DNA from: G963665925 sp963665925
GTDB lineage: Bacteria > Bacillota > Clostridia > Peptostreptococcales > Acidaminobacteraceae
Direction: 5' to 3'
DNA length: 64,000 nucleotides
Assembly (NCBI GenBank): GCA_963665925.1
Contig: OY762511.1
Location: forward strand, 3,844,001-3,908,000
Of this stretch, positions 1 through 7,405 are shown in pieces. Within the stretch, counting starts at the first letter, position 1; every line of letters begins with the position of its first letter. A program made the position numbers and the translations under genes. Below the pieces are notes generated by a model. It had not been told where the DNA came from. It made no database searches and was given only the letters and a program-made list of their open reading frames with translations.

Positions 1-122
1 TGATATCAGTCGCACACCGAGCAATCTTTGGTTGCTCTGGTCGCTTACGCGCTTTTGCTGAGTTTCAAATTGATATCAGTCGCACACCGAGCAACCTCTG
101 GTTGCTCTGGTCGCTTACGCGC
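1..122. repeat. Two tandem 52-nt hairpin-forming repeats
   Basis: Copies lie at 1-52 and 71-122, separated by 18 nt. They differ at two bases. Each contains an inverted repeat (GAGCAACC, three-base loop, GGTTGCTC in copy 2). One of the two differences changes a T-G pair to a C-G pair, so the hairpin is kept in both copies. The series may continue left of the window. Function unknown. Confidence 0.7.
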
Positions 123-127
123 CCAAT

Positions 128-192
128 AGGAAAAAATGGCTTAGAAGATATATTCGTGCGCGCACGATATATCTTCTAAGCCATTTTTTCCT
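128..192. other. 65-nt near-perfect palindrome
   Basis: AGGAAAAAATGG at the left end is mirrored by CCATTTTTTCCT at the right end. The whole element is self-complementary apart from one extra T near 153. The centre TCGTGCGCGCACGA is itself a palindrome. The T-runs on both sides of a long stem would suit a bidirectional terminator, but the length is well beyond usual terminators. Confidence 0.7.
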
Positions 193-207
193 GCTGTGCT
201 TTGTATA

Positions 208-361
208 TAAACGAAAATCCCGACTGACTATGTCAATGATCGGGATCAACGCTTTGGAAAGTAGTTAATTATGCTGTAATCCAATTAGGAAGGATTGAAA
301 AACAGCAATTTAGGAGAAAACTACTGTTTTGAGGCTAATGCCTCAATAAAGTTTACGGGTT
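208..361 (-). ncRNA. Candidate small regulatory RNA, about 150 nt
   Basis: The segment lies between a strong promoter (368-396) and a hairpin with a T-rich tail (217-246, tail to about 208), with no ORF of note. The minus-strand RNA folds into a short hairpin (329-346) and a longer rod formed by 260-266 with 319-325, 273-277 with 302-306, and 278-282 with 292-296. Unpaired stretches contain pyrimidine-rich UCUCCU and UUCCU, complementary to Shine-Dalgarno sequences. I cannot place it in a known RNA family. A 6S RNA was considered, but the large symmetric central bubble is not evident. Confidence 0.6.
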
Positions 362-367
362 AACAAT

Positions 368-396
368 ATTATACAGCAAATAAAAACTTTTATCAA
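368..396 (-). promoter_or_regulatory. Sigma-A promoter of the small RNA
   Basis: On the minus strand TTGATA (391-396) and TATAAT (368-373) are separated by 17 bp. The predicted start is near 361. No coding start follows. Confidence 0.7.
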
Positions 397-489
397 TTGT
401 ACGGTAATTTTTGAATGATTCCACAAATTATTTAAAATACTTCTATAGAAATTTCTTCTTCAATATAAAGCTTCTCTATTGTTGAACTC

Positions 490-522
490 AAAAAAAAAAG
501 AAAATGCGCACGAATGCGCATT
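490..522 (-). terminator. Intrinsic terminator
   Basis: On the minus strand an 8-bp stem AATGCGCA/TGCGCATT with a TTCG tetraloop is followed by a long T-run. It terminates the gene ending at 563. Confidence 0.85.
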
Positions 523-562
523 AGTATACTGCGTTTTACAAGGCTATAAATTGAAAATAGAA

Positions 563-940
563 TTATTCCGGACGGTCTGCCTGCGACCAGATATCAATCA
601 TGCTCTGCCATACGGTTTTGGTTTCATTTCTTAACCAGGGATCAAAAGCATCGAGTTTTATACGATTTTTTATAAGTGACTCCTGCAAATGATCTATAAG
701 CCCATAGCTGAGCAGTTCCTTGACCTCACTGTCGCCCTCTTTTAAATACTTTTCAATTAATGCAAAAAGCCAAAGAAAATTCTGGGTGTCCTTGCTTTCG
801 AGGGAATCCACGATTGCATCGGATATAATGTCGATACCGTTATATAGGTCTACTCTTCTTCTGTCATTCATCCGGTGATCGGCATACGAATCCGGCAAGT
901 TATGCAAGAGACCCGATAGAACTTCGTCTTTTTGGATCAT
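563..940 (-). CDS. Hypothetical acidic helical protein, 125 aa
   Basis: I do not recognise the family with confidence. The protein is soluble, acidic and predicted helical, with no signal peptide or membrane segment. A central stretch around LWLFALIEKYLKEGDSEVK resembles small immunity-type or DUF7674-like proteins, but this is only an impression. The start is the ATG at 940 because GGGAG lies 8 nt upstream and the promoter at 984-1012 places the transcript start near 977, which rules out the longer reading from 1048. The gene has its own promoter and terminator and is monocistronic. Confidence 0.7.
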   Translation of the reverse strand: MIQKDEVLSGLLHNLPDSYADHRMNDRRRVDLYNGIDIISDAIVDSLESKDTQNFLWLFALIEKYLKEGDSEVKELLSYGLIDHLQESLIKNRIKLDAFDPWLRNETKTVWQSMIDIWSQADRPE

Positions 941-983
941 GACATTCACTCCCGTTCCATTATCTGCCGACTGTTTCACCCCT

Positions 984-1012
984 ATTATACTACTTTTTTT
1001 ATATTTTGTCAT
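984..1012 (-). promoter_or_regulatory. Sigma-A promoter
   Basis: On the minus strand ATGACA (1007-1012) and TATAAT (984-989) are 17 bp apart, upstream of the gene starting at 940. Confidence 0.7.
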
Positions 1013-1132
1013 TATTCTGACAATTTGCGCGCAGCAAAAGCCCCTCACATCACTGCAAGAGGCTGCTCTCTAAACTTACTTGTATACCCATTTCAAAGCG
1101 AACCAGGTTTGGTGCTTTATGGATTCATACTT

Positions 1133-2020
1133 TTATTTGTTGTTCACCAGATTCTGTCTGATTGACTTAATTGCATCTGTAATTTTTGCAGCTGTCTCTG
1201 GCTTGTTCATCGTATAGATGTGAACGCCGTCAATACCCCAGCTCAGCAGGTCAATAATCTGCTCGATCGCATAGGCCGTTCCAGCTTCTTTAAGCGCCTG
1301 AGGATCATCCTCATAACGGTTCAGAATGCGAAGGAACTTCTTAGGCAGTGTACATCCGGAAAGCTGTTGAATTCTCAGAATCTGCGACTTGCTGAGTACC
1401 GGCAGAATACCGGCAATCATTGGTACATCAATACCGTGTGATTGGCACTTGTCTGCAAATCTATAAAAGATTTCATTGTCAAAGAAAAGCTGTGTAATCA
1501 GAAAATCAAGTCCTAGGGATGATTTCTTCTTCAGATTCCAAATATCTTCGTCAAGGGAATTTGCATCCAGGTGACCTTCAGGATAGCAAGCGCCGCCTAT
1601 TGAAAAATCCCCGTGCTCTTGAATATGCTTGACCAGGTCTGATGCGTACTGGAAATCATTCGGAAGCTCTGATGCTGGAATATCCTTTGGAATATCTCCA
1701 CGCAGGGCAAGAATGTTCTCAACACCACTCTTCTTAAGCTCATCAAGGGTTTCATTGACCTCCTGCTTTGTAGAAGTGACACATGTAAAGTGTGCAATAG
1801 ACTCGATGTCATATTCCTTTTTAATACGTGATGCGATTTCAATAGTTGTATCCTTTGACGTTCCGCCTGCACCGTATGTTACGGATATAAAGTCCGGATC
1901 AAGAGGTTTGAGGGCATCAATCGTTTGAAAAATCCCTTCTATATCCATATTTCTCTTTGGAGGAAATACCTCAAATGAAATGGTTGGCTTCTTTTCTTCA
2001 AGTATCTGCTTAATTTTCAT
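1133..2020 (-). CDS. metF: 5,10-methylenetetrahydrofolate reductase MetF
   Basis: This flavoprotein reduces 5,10-methylene-THF to 5-methyl-THF, the methyl donor for methionine synthesis. At 295 aa it matches the usual length of the short bacterial form. The N-terminal SFEVFPPK motif and the conserved FISVTYGAGG segment place it in the MTHFR TIM-barrel family. The third ATG (2020) was chosen because it begins the conserved part and has AAAGGA 9 nt upstream; two upstream in-frame ATGs are less well placed. It is the last gene of the SAM-riboswitch operon. No zinc-binding MetV partner gene is seen beside it. Confidence 0.92.
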   Translation of the reverse strand: MKIKQILEEKKPTISFEVFPPKRNMDIEGIFQTIDALKPLDPDFISVTYGAGGTSKDTTIEIASRIKKEYDIESIAHFTCVTSTKQEVNETLDELKKSGVENILALRGDIPKDIPASELPNDFQYASDLVKHIQEHGDFSIGGACYPEGHLDANSLDEDIWNLKKKSSLGLDFLITQLFFDNEIFYRFADKCQSHGIDVPMIAGILPVLSKSQILRIQQLSGCTLPKKFLRILNRYEDDPQALKEAGTAYAIEQIIDLLSWGIDGVHIYTMNKPETAAKITDAIKSIRQNLVNNK

Positions 2021-2075
2021 ACCGCTACATCCTTTCATATGCATTCCTTTTATATTTTTACGAAATGCACCTCAC

Positions 2076-2801
2076 TTAGCATAGTTCTATGCTGCCCCAT
2101 GCCCCAATTTTGTCTCCAACAATAATAAGAATACCCTCTACGCCATCAATTTGACTTGCCCACTCAATGGCCTTCTCTATATCTCGTGCACTTTTAACCT
2201 TATTGCCAGCTGACGTTGCTGTTGCGTCAGCTAAGCATGTGTTCCTGCTGATAATCACTACGGCGTCTGCTTTTCCAAAACTTAAGGAGTGTCCCACTGT
2301 TCCAGAAGATGTGCATATGCCGCAGGGTGTCATCTCAGGCTTTATTTTTACAGCTACTTTCTCACTGAGTACAGATGTGCCTGCATGTATAAGAATTCTG
2401 CGTTCTACAGAGCTTCTTATAAAAATATCGCCACCATTTTCAATGAAAATATCGGTCAGATCTGGGTTAGCGTCAAGCAGTCCGGTCCCAACATATTCGG
2501 AAACAGCACCAGCGACCGCCGCCATAGGCCCAACCTCTGCCAGTTGCGCTGCACCGATCATTTTCTGAATGACCGCTTCTGCATGTATGTCCTGATCAAT
2601 CGGTTCAAGGCTTGTCTGAAAAACAGGTCGACGCGCAATATATTCCTGCAAAATCAGCCTGACTTCTTTTAAATATCCGTCTGCACCTGCAGATACATCA
2701 ACATTTGAATAAATCTGCAGGTCAGACTCCTGGTCTATCAGGGTCTGTTCAACAAGTGCATGGCCGGAAGCTTTTTCCCTGTACTTGCGTTCCTGGTACA
2801 C
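2076..2801 (-). CDS. UPF0280 / COG2122 protein, sulfide assimilation candidate
   Basis: A UPF0280 family protein, a distant relative of ApbE-type FAD:protein FMN transferases. The archaeal homologue MA1715 of Methanosarcina is reported to help assimilate sulfide into cysteine and homocysteine. Here it follows the two homocysteine-synthesis genes, which fits that role. Family landmarks are the YQERKYRE start, the central AAVAGAVSEYVG stretch and the FIENGGDIFI strand. A GTG start at 2801, just after the stop of the gene before it, gives 241 aa, the normal family length. The longer reading from 2870 would overlap that gene by 67 nt. Confidence 0.85.
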   Translation of the reverse strand: MYQERKYREKASGHALVEQTLIDQESDLQIYSNVDVSAGADGYLKEVRLILQEYIARRPVFQTSLEPIDQDIHAEAVIQKMIGAAQLAEVGPMAAVAGAVSEYVGTGLLDANPDLTDIFIENGGDIFIRSSVERRILIHAGTSVLSEKVAVKIKPEMTPCGICTSSGTVGHSLSFGKADAVVIISRNTCLADATATSAGNKVKSARDIEKAIEWASQIDGVEGILIIVGDKIGAWGSIELC

Positions 2802-2803
2802 AC

Positions 2804-3223
2804 CTAGCACCCGATACCGACTTCGTTTGTAATCGCCTGAAGCGGACACGCCTGAATGCATAGATTGCAACCTACACAGCGGCTGTCATCGTAAACCAGC
2901 TTCCAGTCCGTATCATGCCCAATTCTCAAAGCCTTTGATCCACAGACTGTTGTACATAGACCACAGTCAACGCACTTGTTTTCAATGCGGTGGATTGTGC
3001 TCTTTACGAAATCTACTTCTATATTGACACCCTCAAGGTACACAATCGCTTCACTGATTTTGTCGGACTGACCTTCAACCTCAGCGAGCATGTGTCCCTG
3101 CAGGTTGATATCTATAGATGCTTTCAATATATTCACTTTCAATCCAAACTCAGCTACCAGTTTATAAACTACAGGTTCCTGAGACTGTGTTGCTGGAAAA
3201 TTTATAAGAAATTTTGTTTTCAT
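2804..3223 (-). CDS. NIL-domain 4Fe-4S ferredoxin
   Basis: A 139-aa protein with an N-terminal NIL domain (residues about 3-75, the small ligand-binding domain also found in methionine transporters) and a C-terminal double 4Fe-4S ferredoxin. The two clusters are CVDCGLCTTVC and CVGCNLCIQAC. In methanogens the equivalent MA1822 acts with the COG1900 protein MA1821 to make homocysteine from an aspartate-semialdehyde-derived precursor and sulfide. The gene starts 3 nt after its partner ends, with the ribosome site GGAGG inside the partner's last codons, so the two are probably translationally linked. Confidence 0.9.
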   Translation of the reverse strand: MKTKFLINFPATQSQEPVVYKLVAEFGLKVNILKASIDINLQGHMLAEVEGQSDKISEAIVYLEGVNIEVDFVKSTIHRIENKCVDCGLCTTVCGSKALRIGHDTDWKLVYDDSRCVGCNLCIQACPLQAITNEVGIGC

Positions 3224-3225
3224 GA

Positions 3226-4389
3226 TTACGCCTCCGAGCTTCTGTCTTTAAGTGGACCAACACTGGAATCTTGTGGGAAGAGTTCAATCGGCTTTTGCAG
3301 TTCAAAGGAACCCGATGCGATTCGTTTCTTAAGAACCTCTGCAATTTCCCTTGATTTCACCAGACTTGTAATTGGTGCAGTCTTGACTGGCTTTCCATCC
3401 ACATCTATTTGGCCCGTCTTCAGTTCAGCATAGCTTACACGCGCGACAACTGGTTTTGGTCCATTTGAAACGGAATAGTCTATGACATTTGTATAAATTT
3501 CTTCATCACGGATTGCACAGGCCTTCAGTATGTCCGTATCCAGAACAGGAATCGGAATACCAACACCAACATACATGGAACATCCATAGTTCTTAAATAC
3601 AGCTGGACGAATGTAGTCTGTATTCATCTCTTTCAGATCGCCTATAAGGGCTAGTGTGCCACCTGTTCCCTTTGGTATGCCGTTTTCATCTCTTTCAGCA
3701 GCTGAGTTGAACTGTGTGCCTCTCCAGCTGATATAGCCGGTTGCGCCACCAATGAAGATTCTCGTCCCAACACCAATCGTCTTGTAGTATGGATCGTTGA
3801 GCAGCGGACTGAGTTGACCCGAAGTCGAATACGTCACATTGCCATGTTTAGCCTTTAGAGGTCCCATATATGTGTAAATGATCTTGTCTGATCCGTTTGT
3901 AGCCGCACTGTAGTTCTGATAGCAGTTTCTTGGATTAAACAAGTAGGCTTCATTCAGGGAGTCCAGCTTGATTTCTGCTTCTACTTCCTTATTCGGGTAG
4001 CAGTCTGTTCCCTTTCCCTTTGCTTTAAGATTTACAGATTTTCCATCAATCAAATCACAAATGACATGGGCACCGCCGTAATTGTAGCCTTCTGTTTCAG
4101 ATTCCTGCGTAGCGCCAATATAAGTATCTACAGCCGCAAGACCACCATATGCTTCTACATCATTCAAATGTATTTTTTCCATACGGATTGCCGGGCTGGC
4201 ATGACCAAAATTAAGAAATGCGCCAGTCGAACACATTGGGCCGAATGTTGCTGTAGTCACAACGTCAACCTTTTCTGCCGCAGCTTCGAGTCCAATTTCA
4301 TCAACAATATCAATGATTTCTTCTGCAGTTACGACAACTGCTTTTCCACTTCTGATTTTTGCATTGATTTCTTCATACGTTTTTGCCAT
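3226..4389 (-). CDS. Homocysteine biosynthesis protein, COG1900/DUF39 family
   Basis: At 387 aa it matches the COG1900 (DUF39) family whose archaeal member MA1821 is required for direct homocysteine formation. The N-terminal half has the FGPMCSTGAFLNFGH region with a conserved cysteine and the central part has NPRNCYQNY. It is the first gene after the tandem SAM-I riboswitches and has a clear AGGAGG before the ATG. The order COG1900, NIL-ferredoxin, UPF0280, MetF suggests that one mRNA makes both the homocysteine backbone and the methyl group for methionine. Confidence 0.9.
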   Translation of the reverse strand: MAKTYEEINAKIRSGKAVVVTAEEIIDIVDEIGLEAAAEKVDVVTTATFGPMCSTGAFLNFGHASPAIRMEKIHLNDVEAYGGLAAVDTYIGATQESETEGYNYGGAHVICDLIDGKSVNLKAKGKGTDCYPNKEVEAEIKLDSLNEAYLFNPRNCYQNYSAATNGSDKIIYTYMGPLKAKHGNVTYSTSGQLSPLLNDPYYKTIGVGTRIFIGGATGYISWRGTQFNSAAERDENGIPKGTGGTLALIGDLKEMNTDYIRPAVFKNYGCSMYVGVGIPIPVLDTDILKACAIRDEEIYTNVIDYSVSNGPKPVVARVSYAELKTGQIDVDGKPVKTAPITSLVKSREIAEVLKKRIASGSFELQKPIELFPQDSSVGPLKDRSSEA

Positions 4390-4441
4390 AAGTACGCCTC
4401 CTGATTAGCATATTTCGAAAGTATAGGAAGTTTGACAGTAT

Positions 4442-4470
4442 TATAAAAGCCCACCTATAAGATGGGCTTT
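4442..4470 (-). terminator. Riboswitch expression-platform terminator, proximal
   Basis: On the minus strand AAAGCCCA and TGGGCTTT form an 8-bp stem followed by T-rich sequence. It lies just downstream of the second SAM-I aptamer and about 50 nt before the first start codon. Confidence 0.85.
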
Positions 4471-4478
4471 GTCAGCAT

Positions 4479-4578
4479 ACTCATCTTCCGGTTTCTACCG
4501 CTGGATTTAGCACCTTGCAGTACAAGCTGCAGGTTGCCGGACGTCATCGGGCCAGTCCCTCGGTCTCTCGTGATAAGT
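4479..4578 (-). promoter_or_regulatory. SAM-I (S-box) riboswitch, second of two
   Basis: The minus strand carries the S-box core GAGGGACTGGCCCGATGA, CCGGCAACC and GGTGCTAAATCCAGC. ACTTATC and GATGAGT close helix P1 at 4572-4578 and 4479-4485. S-adenosylmethionine binding is expected to allow the terminator at 4442-4470 and shut off the operon. Confidence 0.95.
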
Positions 4579-4665
4579 CTAGTATTAAATTGATATTGCA
4601 TGGAGCTACTTTTCCATTCGGCTCTGTGCGAGCACAGCCGTATGGATATGTAGCTTTGTCCTACA

Positions 4666-4702
4666 CATAAAAAAACTCTCCCAGAAGTCCAGAAGAGTTT
4701 TG
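4666..4702 (-). terminator. Riboswitch expression-platform terminator, distal
   Basis: On the minus strand AAACTCT ... AGAGTT forms a stem followed by a run of seven T. It belongs to the first SAM-I aptamer. Confidence 0.8.
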
Positions 4703-4716
4703 TACACATCGTGTTT

Positions 4717-4814
4717 ACTCATCTCCCGGTTAAACCGCTGGAATTAGCACCTTGCAATCAAGTCGCAGGTTGCCGGACGTCATCGGGCCAGTCCCTCAGT
4801 CTCTCTTCATGAGT
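4717..4814 (-). promoter_or_regulatory. SAM-I (S-box) riboswitch, first of two
   Basis: A second full S-box aptamer upstream in the same leader, with the same GACTGAGGGACTGGCCCGAT and CCGGCAACC core and GGTGCTAATTCCAGC. P1 is closed by ACTCAT (4809-4814) and ATGAGT (4717-4722). It has its own terminator, so the two units would act in series. Confidence 0.95.
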
Positions 4815-4834
4815 TTCATATTTATTTAAAAATT

Positions 4835-4862
4835 AGTATAACACCTTAAGAATCAAAGTCAA
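4835..4862 (-). promoter_or_regulatory. Promoter of the SAM-riboswitch operon
   Basis: TTGACT (4857-4862) and TATACT (4835-4840) on the minus strand, 16 bp apart, about 20 nt before the first aptamer. Confidence 0.7.
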
Positions 4863-4909
4863 GCTGTTTTACGAAAATTCTGCGAAACGATTGTATTTGT
4901 TGAGTACTT

Positions 4910-5860
4910 CTAAGATTGTATGAAGATGAGAATACTCAGTATGATCATATAAATCACAATGGCAGACAGGATTAGGGTAAAACGGTCAAGCTTTGAAAAG
5001 ACATACTTGTCACGCTCAAGCGCACCTTGTCCAGCCTCTCTGAATTTTCTGCTGAGGCTGTCAATTTCAAGCTGCATGTCGTATAGACGCATTTCAAGTC
5101 TGTCAATGGCGCTGGACTGTTCAATATCCTTGATGGTTTTACTAATCAGCTCTTCTTTTATCTTCAGTAGACTTTGTGTCTGCTTATGGTCAATTTCGTC
5201 CTTCTGTTCAAGAAGAAGCTGAAGCTTTCCAAGGAGCTCAGACTGTTCAAAATCGAGCATGGACTTTTCCTCAAAAGCATGTCTAATCTGGTTTATGAGC
5301 TGAGTCTGTTTCTCATCGAGTCTGGCTTTCTCATTTAACTGCGCTTCAAGAGTATCAATGAGTTTGGTCTGTTTGGCATCTACCGCTTCATTCTCCTTCA
5401 AGTCATTTTCAAGGGAGTGAATCCGGTTCATATTCTTTTCGCTTACTATACGCTGTCTAAGGATGTCCTTCTTGATTTCAGACAGCATTGATTTCTGCTT
5501 TTCTGCGTTGATTTCAATACCTCTTGAGGAAAGATAAACTTCTTGAATATAGGCTTGTGCAAGCTTTATTTCCTCACAGCCAGACTTGTCCATCGCCTTG
5601 TCCAGTTTGTTTGAAATAATACTCAGCGCCTCTGATTCCTTTATGAATACCTCGATAATCTGTTCTACAATATCAAGGGTGCAATCCGGCTTTGAAGTCA
5701 TGCTGATACATGAATCCAATGATTTCACCAGTTCCTTATGGCTGCCGCCTTTAAGCAAGTCCGGATTTCCCATGTTTTCAATTATCTCAATGAGTGCATC
5801 TGCGACACGTTCCGGTTTCAGATGATACCCCGATTTCAACACTTGATATGTACTGTTCAT
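4910..5860 (-). CDS. Tail-anchored coiled-coil protein with 21-residue repeats
   Basis: Function unknown. The 316-aa protein has a helical N-terminal region (1-140) and then five tandem 21-residue units starting at about 160, 181, 202, 223 and 244, each with a (D/E)xxQ(T/S) signature, i.e. three heptads per unit. A single membrane segment near 293-315 ends the chain, with no signal peptide, so most of the protein should face the cytoplasm. GAGGTG precedes the ATG at 5860. It stands alone between the SAM-riboswitch promoter and the microprotein gene. A structural, scaffold or membrane-sensor role is possible but not shown. Confidence 0.8.
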   Translation of the reverse strand: MNSTYQVLKSGYHLKPERVADALIEIIENMGNPDLLKGGSHKELVKSLDSCISMTSKPDCTLDIVEQIIEVFIKESEALSIISNKLDKAMDKSGCEEIKLAQAYIQEVYLSSRGIEINAEKQKSMLSEIKKDILRQRIVSEKNMNRIHSLENDLKENEAVDAKQTKLIDTLEAQLNEKARLDEKQTQLINQIRHAFEEKSMLDFEQSELLGKLQLLLEQKDEIDHKQTQSLLKIKEELISKTIKDIEQSSAIDRLEMRLYDMQLEIDSLSRKFREAGQGALERDKYVFSKLDRFTLILSAIVIYMIILSILIFIQS

Positions 5861-6062
5861 TTGAACACCTCTGGAATAATATATTTTGGCAGACAGCTAT
5901 CTTACTCATTATATCAGAACAACACAAAAATTGGATTAACATTTAATTAATTTTAACGACTACGACCTCTAATTTCGTTAATTTCTTAACTTCGTGTTGC
6001 TTTAATGCTCAACCTTTTCTGCTCACTTGTTTTTCCAATGTTTTTACATAAAAAGTATTGCT

Positions 6063-6089
6063 TTGTCACAGACCATATGTTACTATAAT
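6063..6089 (+). promoter_or_regulatory. Probable promoter of the microprotein gene
   Basis: TTGTCA (6063-6068) and a perfect TATAAT (6084-6089). The spacer is 15 bp, shorter than ideal. Confidence 0.5.
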
Positions 6090-6147
6090 TGCAAAGGTAA
6101 TCGTTAAACAAATAACAAACAATAATACATATTGAGGAGGTCTTCTC

Positions 6148-6225
6148 TTGACCAAAACAAAGGTGGCTTACGTACTTTTGTCAGCAACAGTTCTCTCAGT
6201 TGTATGGTACTTTTCAACGATATAA
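6148..6225 (+). CDS. 25-aa single-pass membrane microprotein
   Basis: A TTG codon at 6148 follows GAGGAGG by 7 nt and opens a 25-codon frame. The peptide begins MTKTK and continues with a hydrophobic stretch (AYVLLSATVLSVVWYF) of about 18 residues, the pattern of a small membrane protein. A promoter lies upstream and a hairpin terminator downstream (6319-6352), so the unit is self-contained. It could be a small regulatory membrane protein or a type I toxin-like peptide. No convincing antisense promoter was found to support the toxin idea. Confidence 0.6.
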   Translation: MTKTKVAYVLLSATVLSVVWYFSTI

Positions 6226-6318
6226 CCTGCATGATTTACACTATTATATGTTGATAACGTTCACACTGAACGTTTCATAATACCCCAATTTCTCAATACA
6301 TGCTCCAGTAAAGCATAC

Positions 6319-6352
6319 AGAGACCAGCTTCCCCAGCTGGTCTCTCACCTTT
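6319..6352 (+). terminator. Intrinsic terminator of the microprotein unit
   Basis: AGAGACCAGCT and AGCTGGTCTCT form an 11-bp stem with a 5-nt loop, followed by CACCTTTT. Confidence 0.75.
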
Positions 6353-6408
6353 TACGAGGTCAGCAATTGACTTTGCAGACAACTTACAGCATATGAACAA
6401 ACGCCTTT

Positions 6409-6435
6409 ACCTCACTGAAACAGTGGGGTATTTTT
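6409..6435 (+). terminator. Hairpin plus T-run before the TtcA-like gene
   Basis: ACCTCACTG and CAGTGGGGT form a 9-bp stem with an AAA loop followed by ATTTTT. A weak promoter (TTGACT at 6367, CATATG at 6390) would start transcription just before it. The hairpin could therefore be a second terminator, an attenuator, or a 5' cap on the mRNA. Confidence 0.55.
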
Positions 6436-6511
6436 ATGAAATCTGTTGAATTCCTCTCCAAAAACAGATAAGATTAGCAAGGACTTAACACTAGTATTTG
6501 AGGAGGCAGTA

Positions 6512-7381
6512 ATGTCAAAGCTTTCAGGGAGCGGATGCGAGGTATTTTTTGCTGAAAACGACCGACAGCCCATACGCGATATAGAACGCAGCATAATCAA
6601 GAAATTCAGACGTCAGACATGGACACAATTCATCAAGGCCATAAAGGAATATGAGCTCATTCAGGATGGCGATAAAATAGCCGTTGCCATTTCAGGTGGC
6701 AAAGACAGTCTCCTGCTCGCTAAAATGTTCCAGGAACTTCACAGACATGGCATGAAGAACTTTGAACTGGAATTCATTGCAATGGACCCAGGATTTAATC
6801 CTGAGAACCGCGCACTGCTCGAAGAGCACTGTGCGTACTTGAACATTCCAGTAAAAATATTTGAGAAAAGCATTTTTTCAGTTGTAGATGACATAGCGGA
6901 CAACTACCCCTGCTACCTTTGTGCACGTATGCGCCGTGGCGCCCTTTACGCCTTTGCAAAGGAACAGGGATGCAACAAGGTTGCACTGGGTCACCACTTT
7001 GACGATGTCATTGAAACCGTCATGATGAACGTCCTGTGCGCAGGCAAATTCATGACAATGATGCCCAAGCTGAAATCAACAAACTTCGAAGACATGGAAC
7101 TCATTCGTCCCCTTTACTATCTGCGTGAAAAGGACATAAGGAAGTGGGCATCCTGGAGCGGACTCAACCCCATGAACTGCGGTTGTGTCGTTGCTGCCAA
7201 GAAAACCTCTTCAAAGCGCCGCGAGGTCAAAGAGCTTATCGAAACCCTTGGAGAATCCTTCAAGGATGTTGAAAAATCAATATTTCATTCAGCTAAAAAT
7301 GTGCATCTTGATGCCATTATAGGATGGTCTACGGACGGTGAACACCACTCATTCCTAGACGACTATGACTCCGAAGCATAA
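6512..7381 (+). CDS. TtcA-like tRNA 2-thiocytidine / PP-loop ATPase
   Basis: A PP-loop enzyme of the TtcA group, which activates a tRNA base with ATP and transfers sulfur using an iron-sulfur cluster. The pyrophosphate loop SGGKDS lies near residue 66. The CYLC pair near 130 and the NCGC segment near 227 supply the cysteines expected for cluster binding in TtcA. The start at 6512 is fixed by GAGGAGG 5-6 nt upstream and gives 289 aa. Exact substrate is not certain, since related PP-loop proteins act on other tRNAs. Confidence 0.85.
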   Translation: MSKLSGSGCEVFFAENDRQPIRDIERSIIKKFRRQTWTQFIKAIKEYELIQDGDKIAVAISGGKDSLLLAKMFQELHRHGMKNFELEFIAMDPGFNPENRALLEEHCAYLNIPVKIFEKSIFSVVDDIADNYPCYLCARMRRGALYAFAKEQGCNKVALGHHFDDVIETVMMNVLCAGKFMTMMPKLKSTNFEDMELIRPLYYLREKDIRKWASWSGLNPMNCGCVVAAKKTSSKRREVKELIETLGESFKDVEKSIFHSAKNVHLDAIIGWSTDGEHHSFLDDYDSEA

Positions 7382-7405
7382 GCATATGGTACAAAAGCCA
7401 AAATA

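Noticed and set aside
1..122. CRISPR-like repeat-spacer pattern
   Set aside because: Only two units are visible, each 52 nt with an internal hairpin, and the 18-nt gap is too short for a spacer. No cas gene is near.
208..361. 6S RNA identification for the small RNA
   Set aside because: The rod-like fold was tempting but the wide central bubble and typical length are not evident, so it is listed as an unassigned RNA.
4455..4709. 84-codon open frame on the minus strand
   Set aside because: It runs through the SAM-I aptamer and terminator and has no ribosome site.
6148..6352. Type I toxin-antitoxin pair
   Set aside because: The peptide looks suitable, but I found no convincing antisense promoter on the minus strand over the gene or its 3' end.
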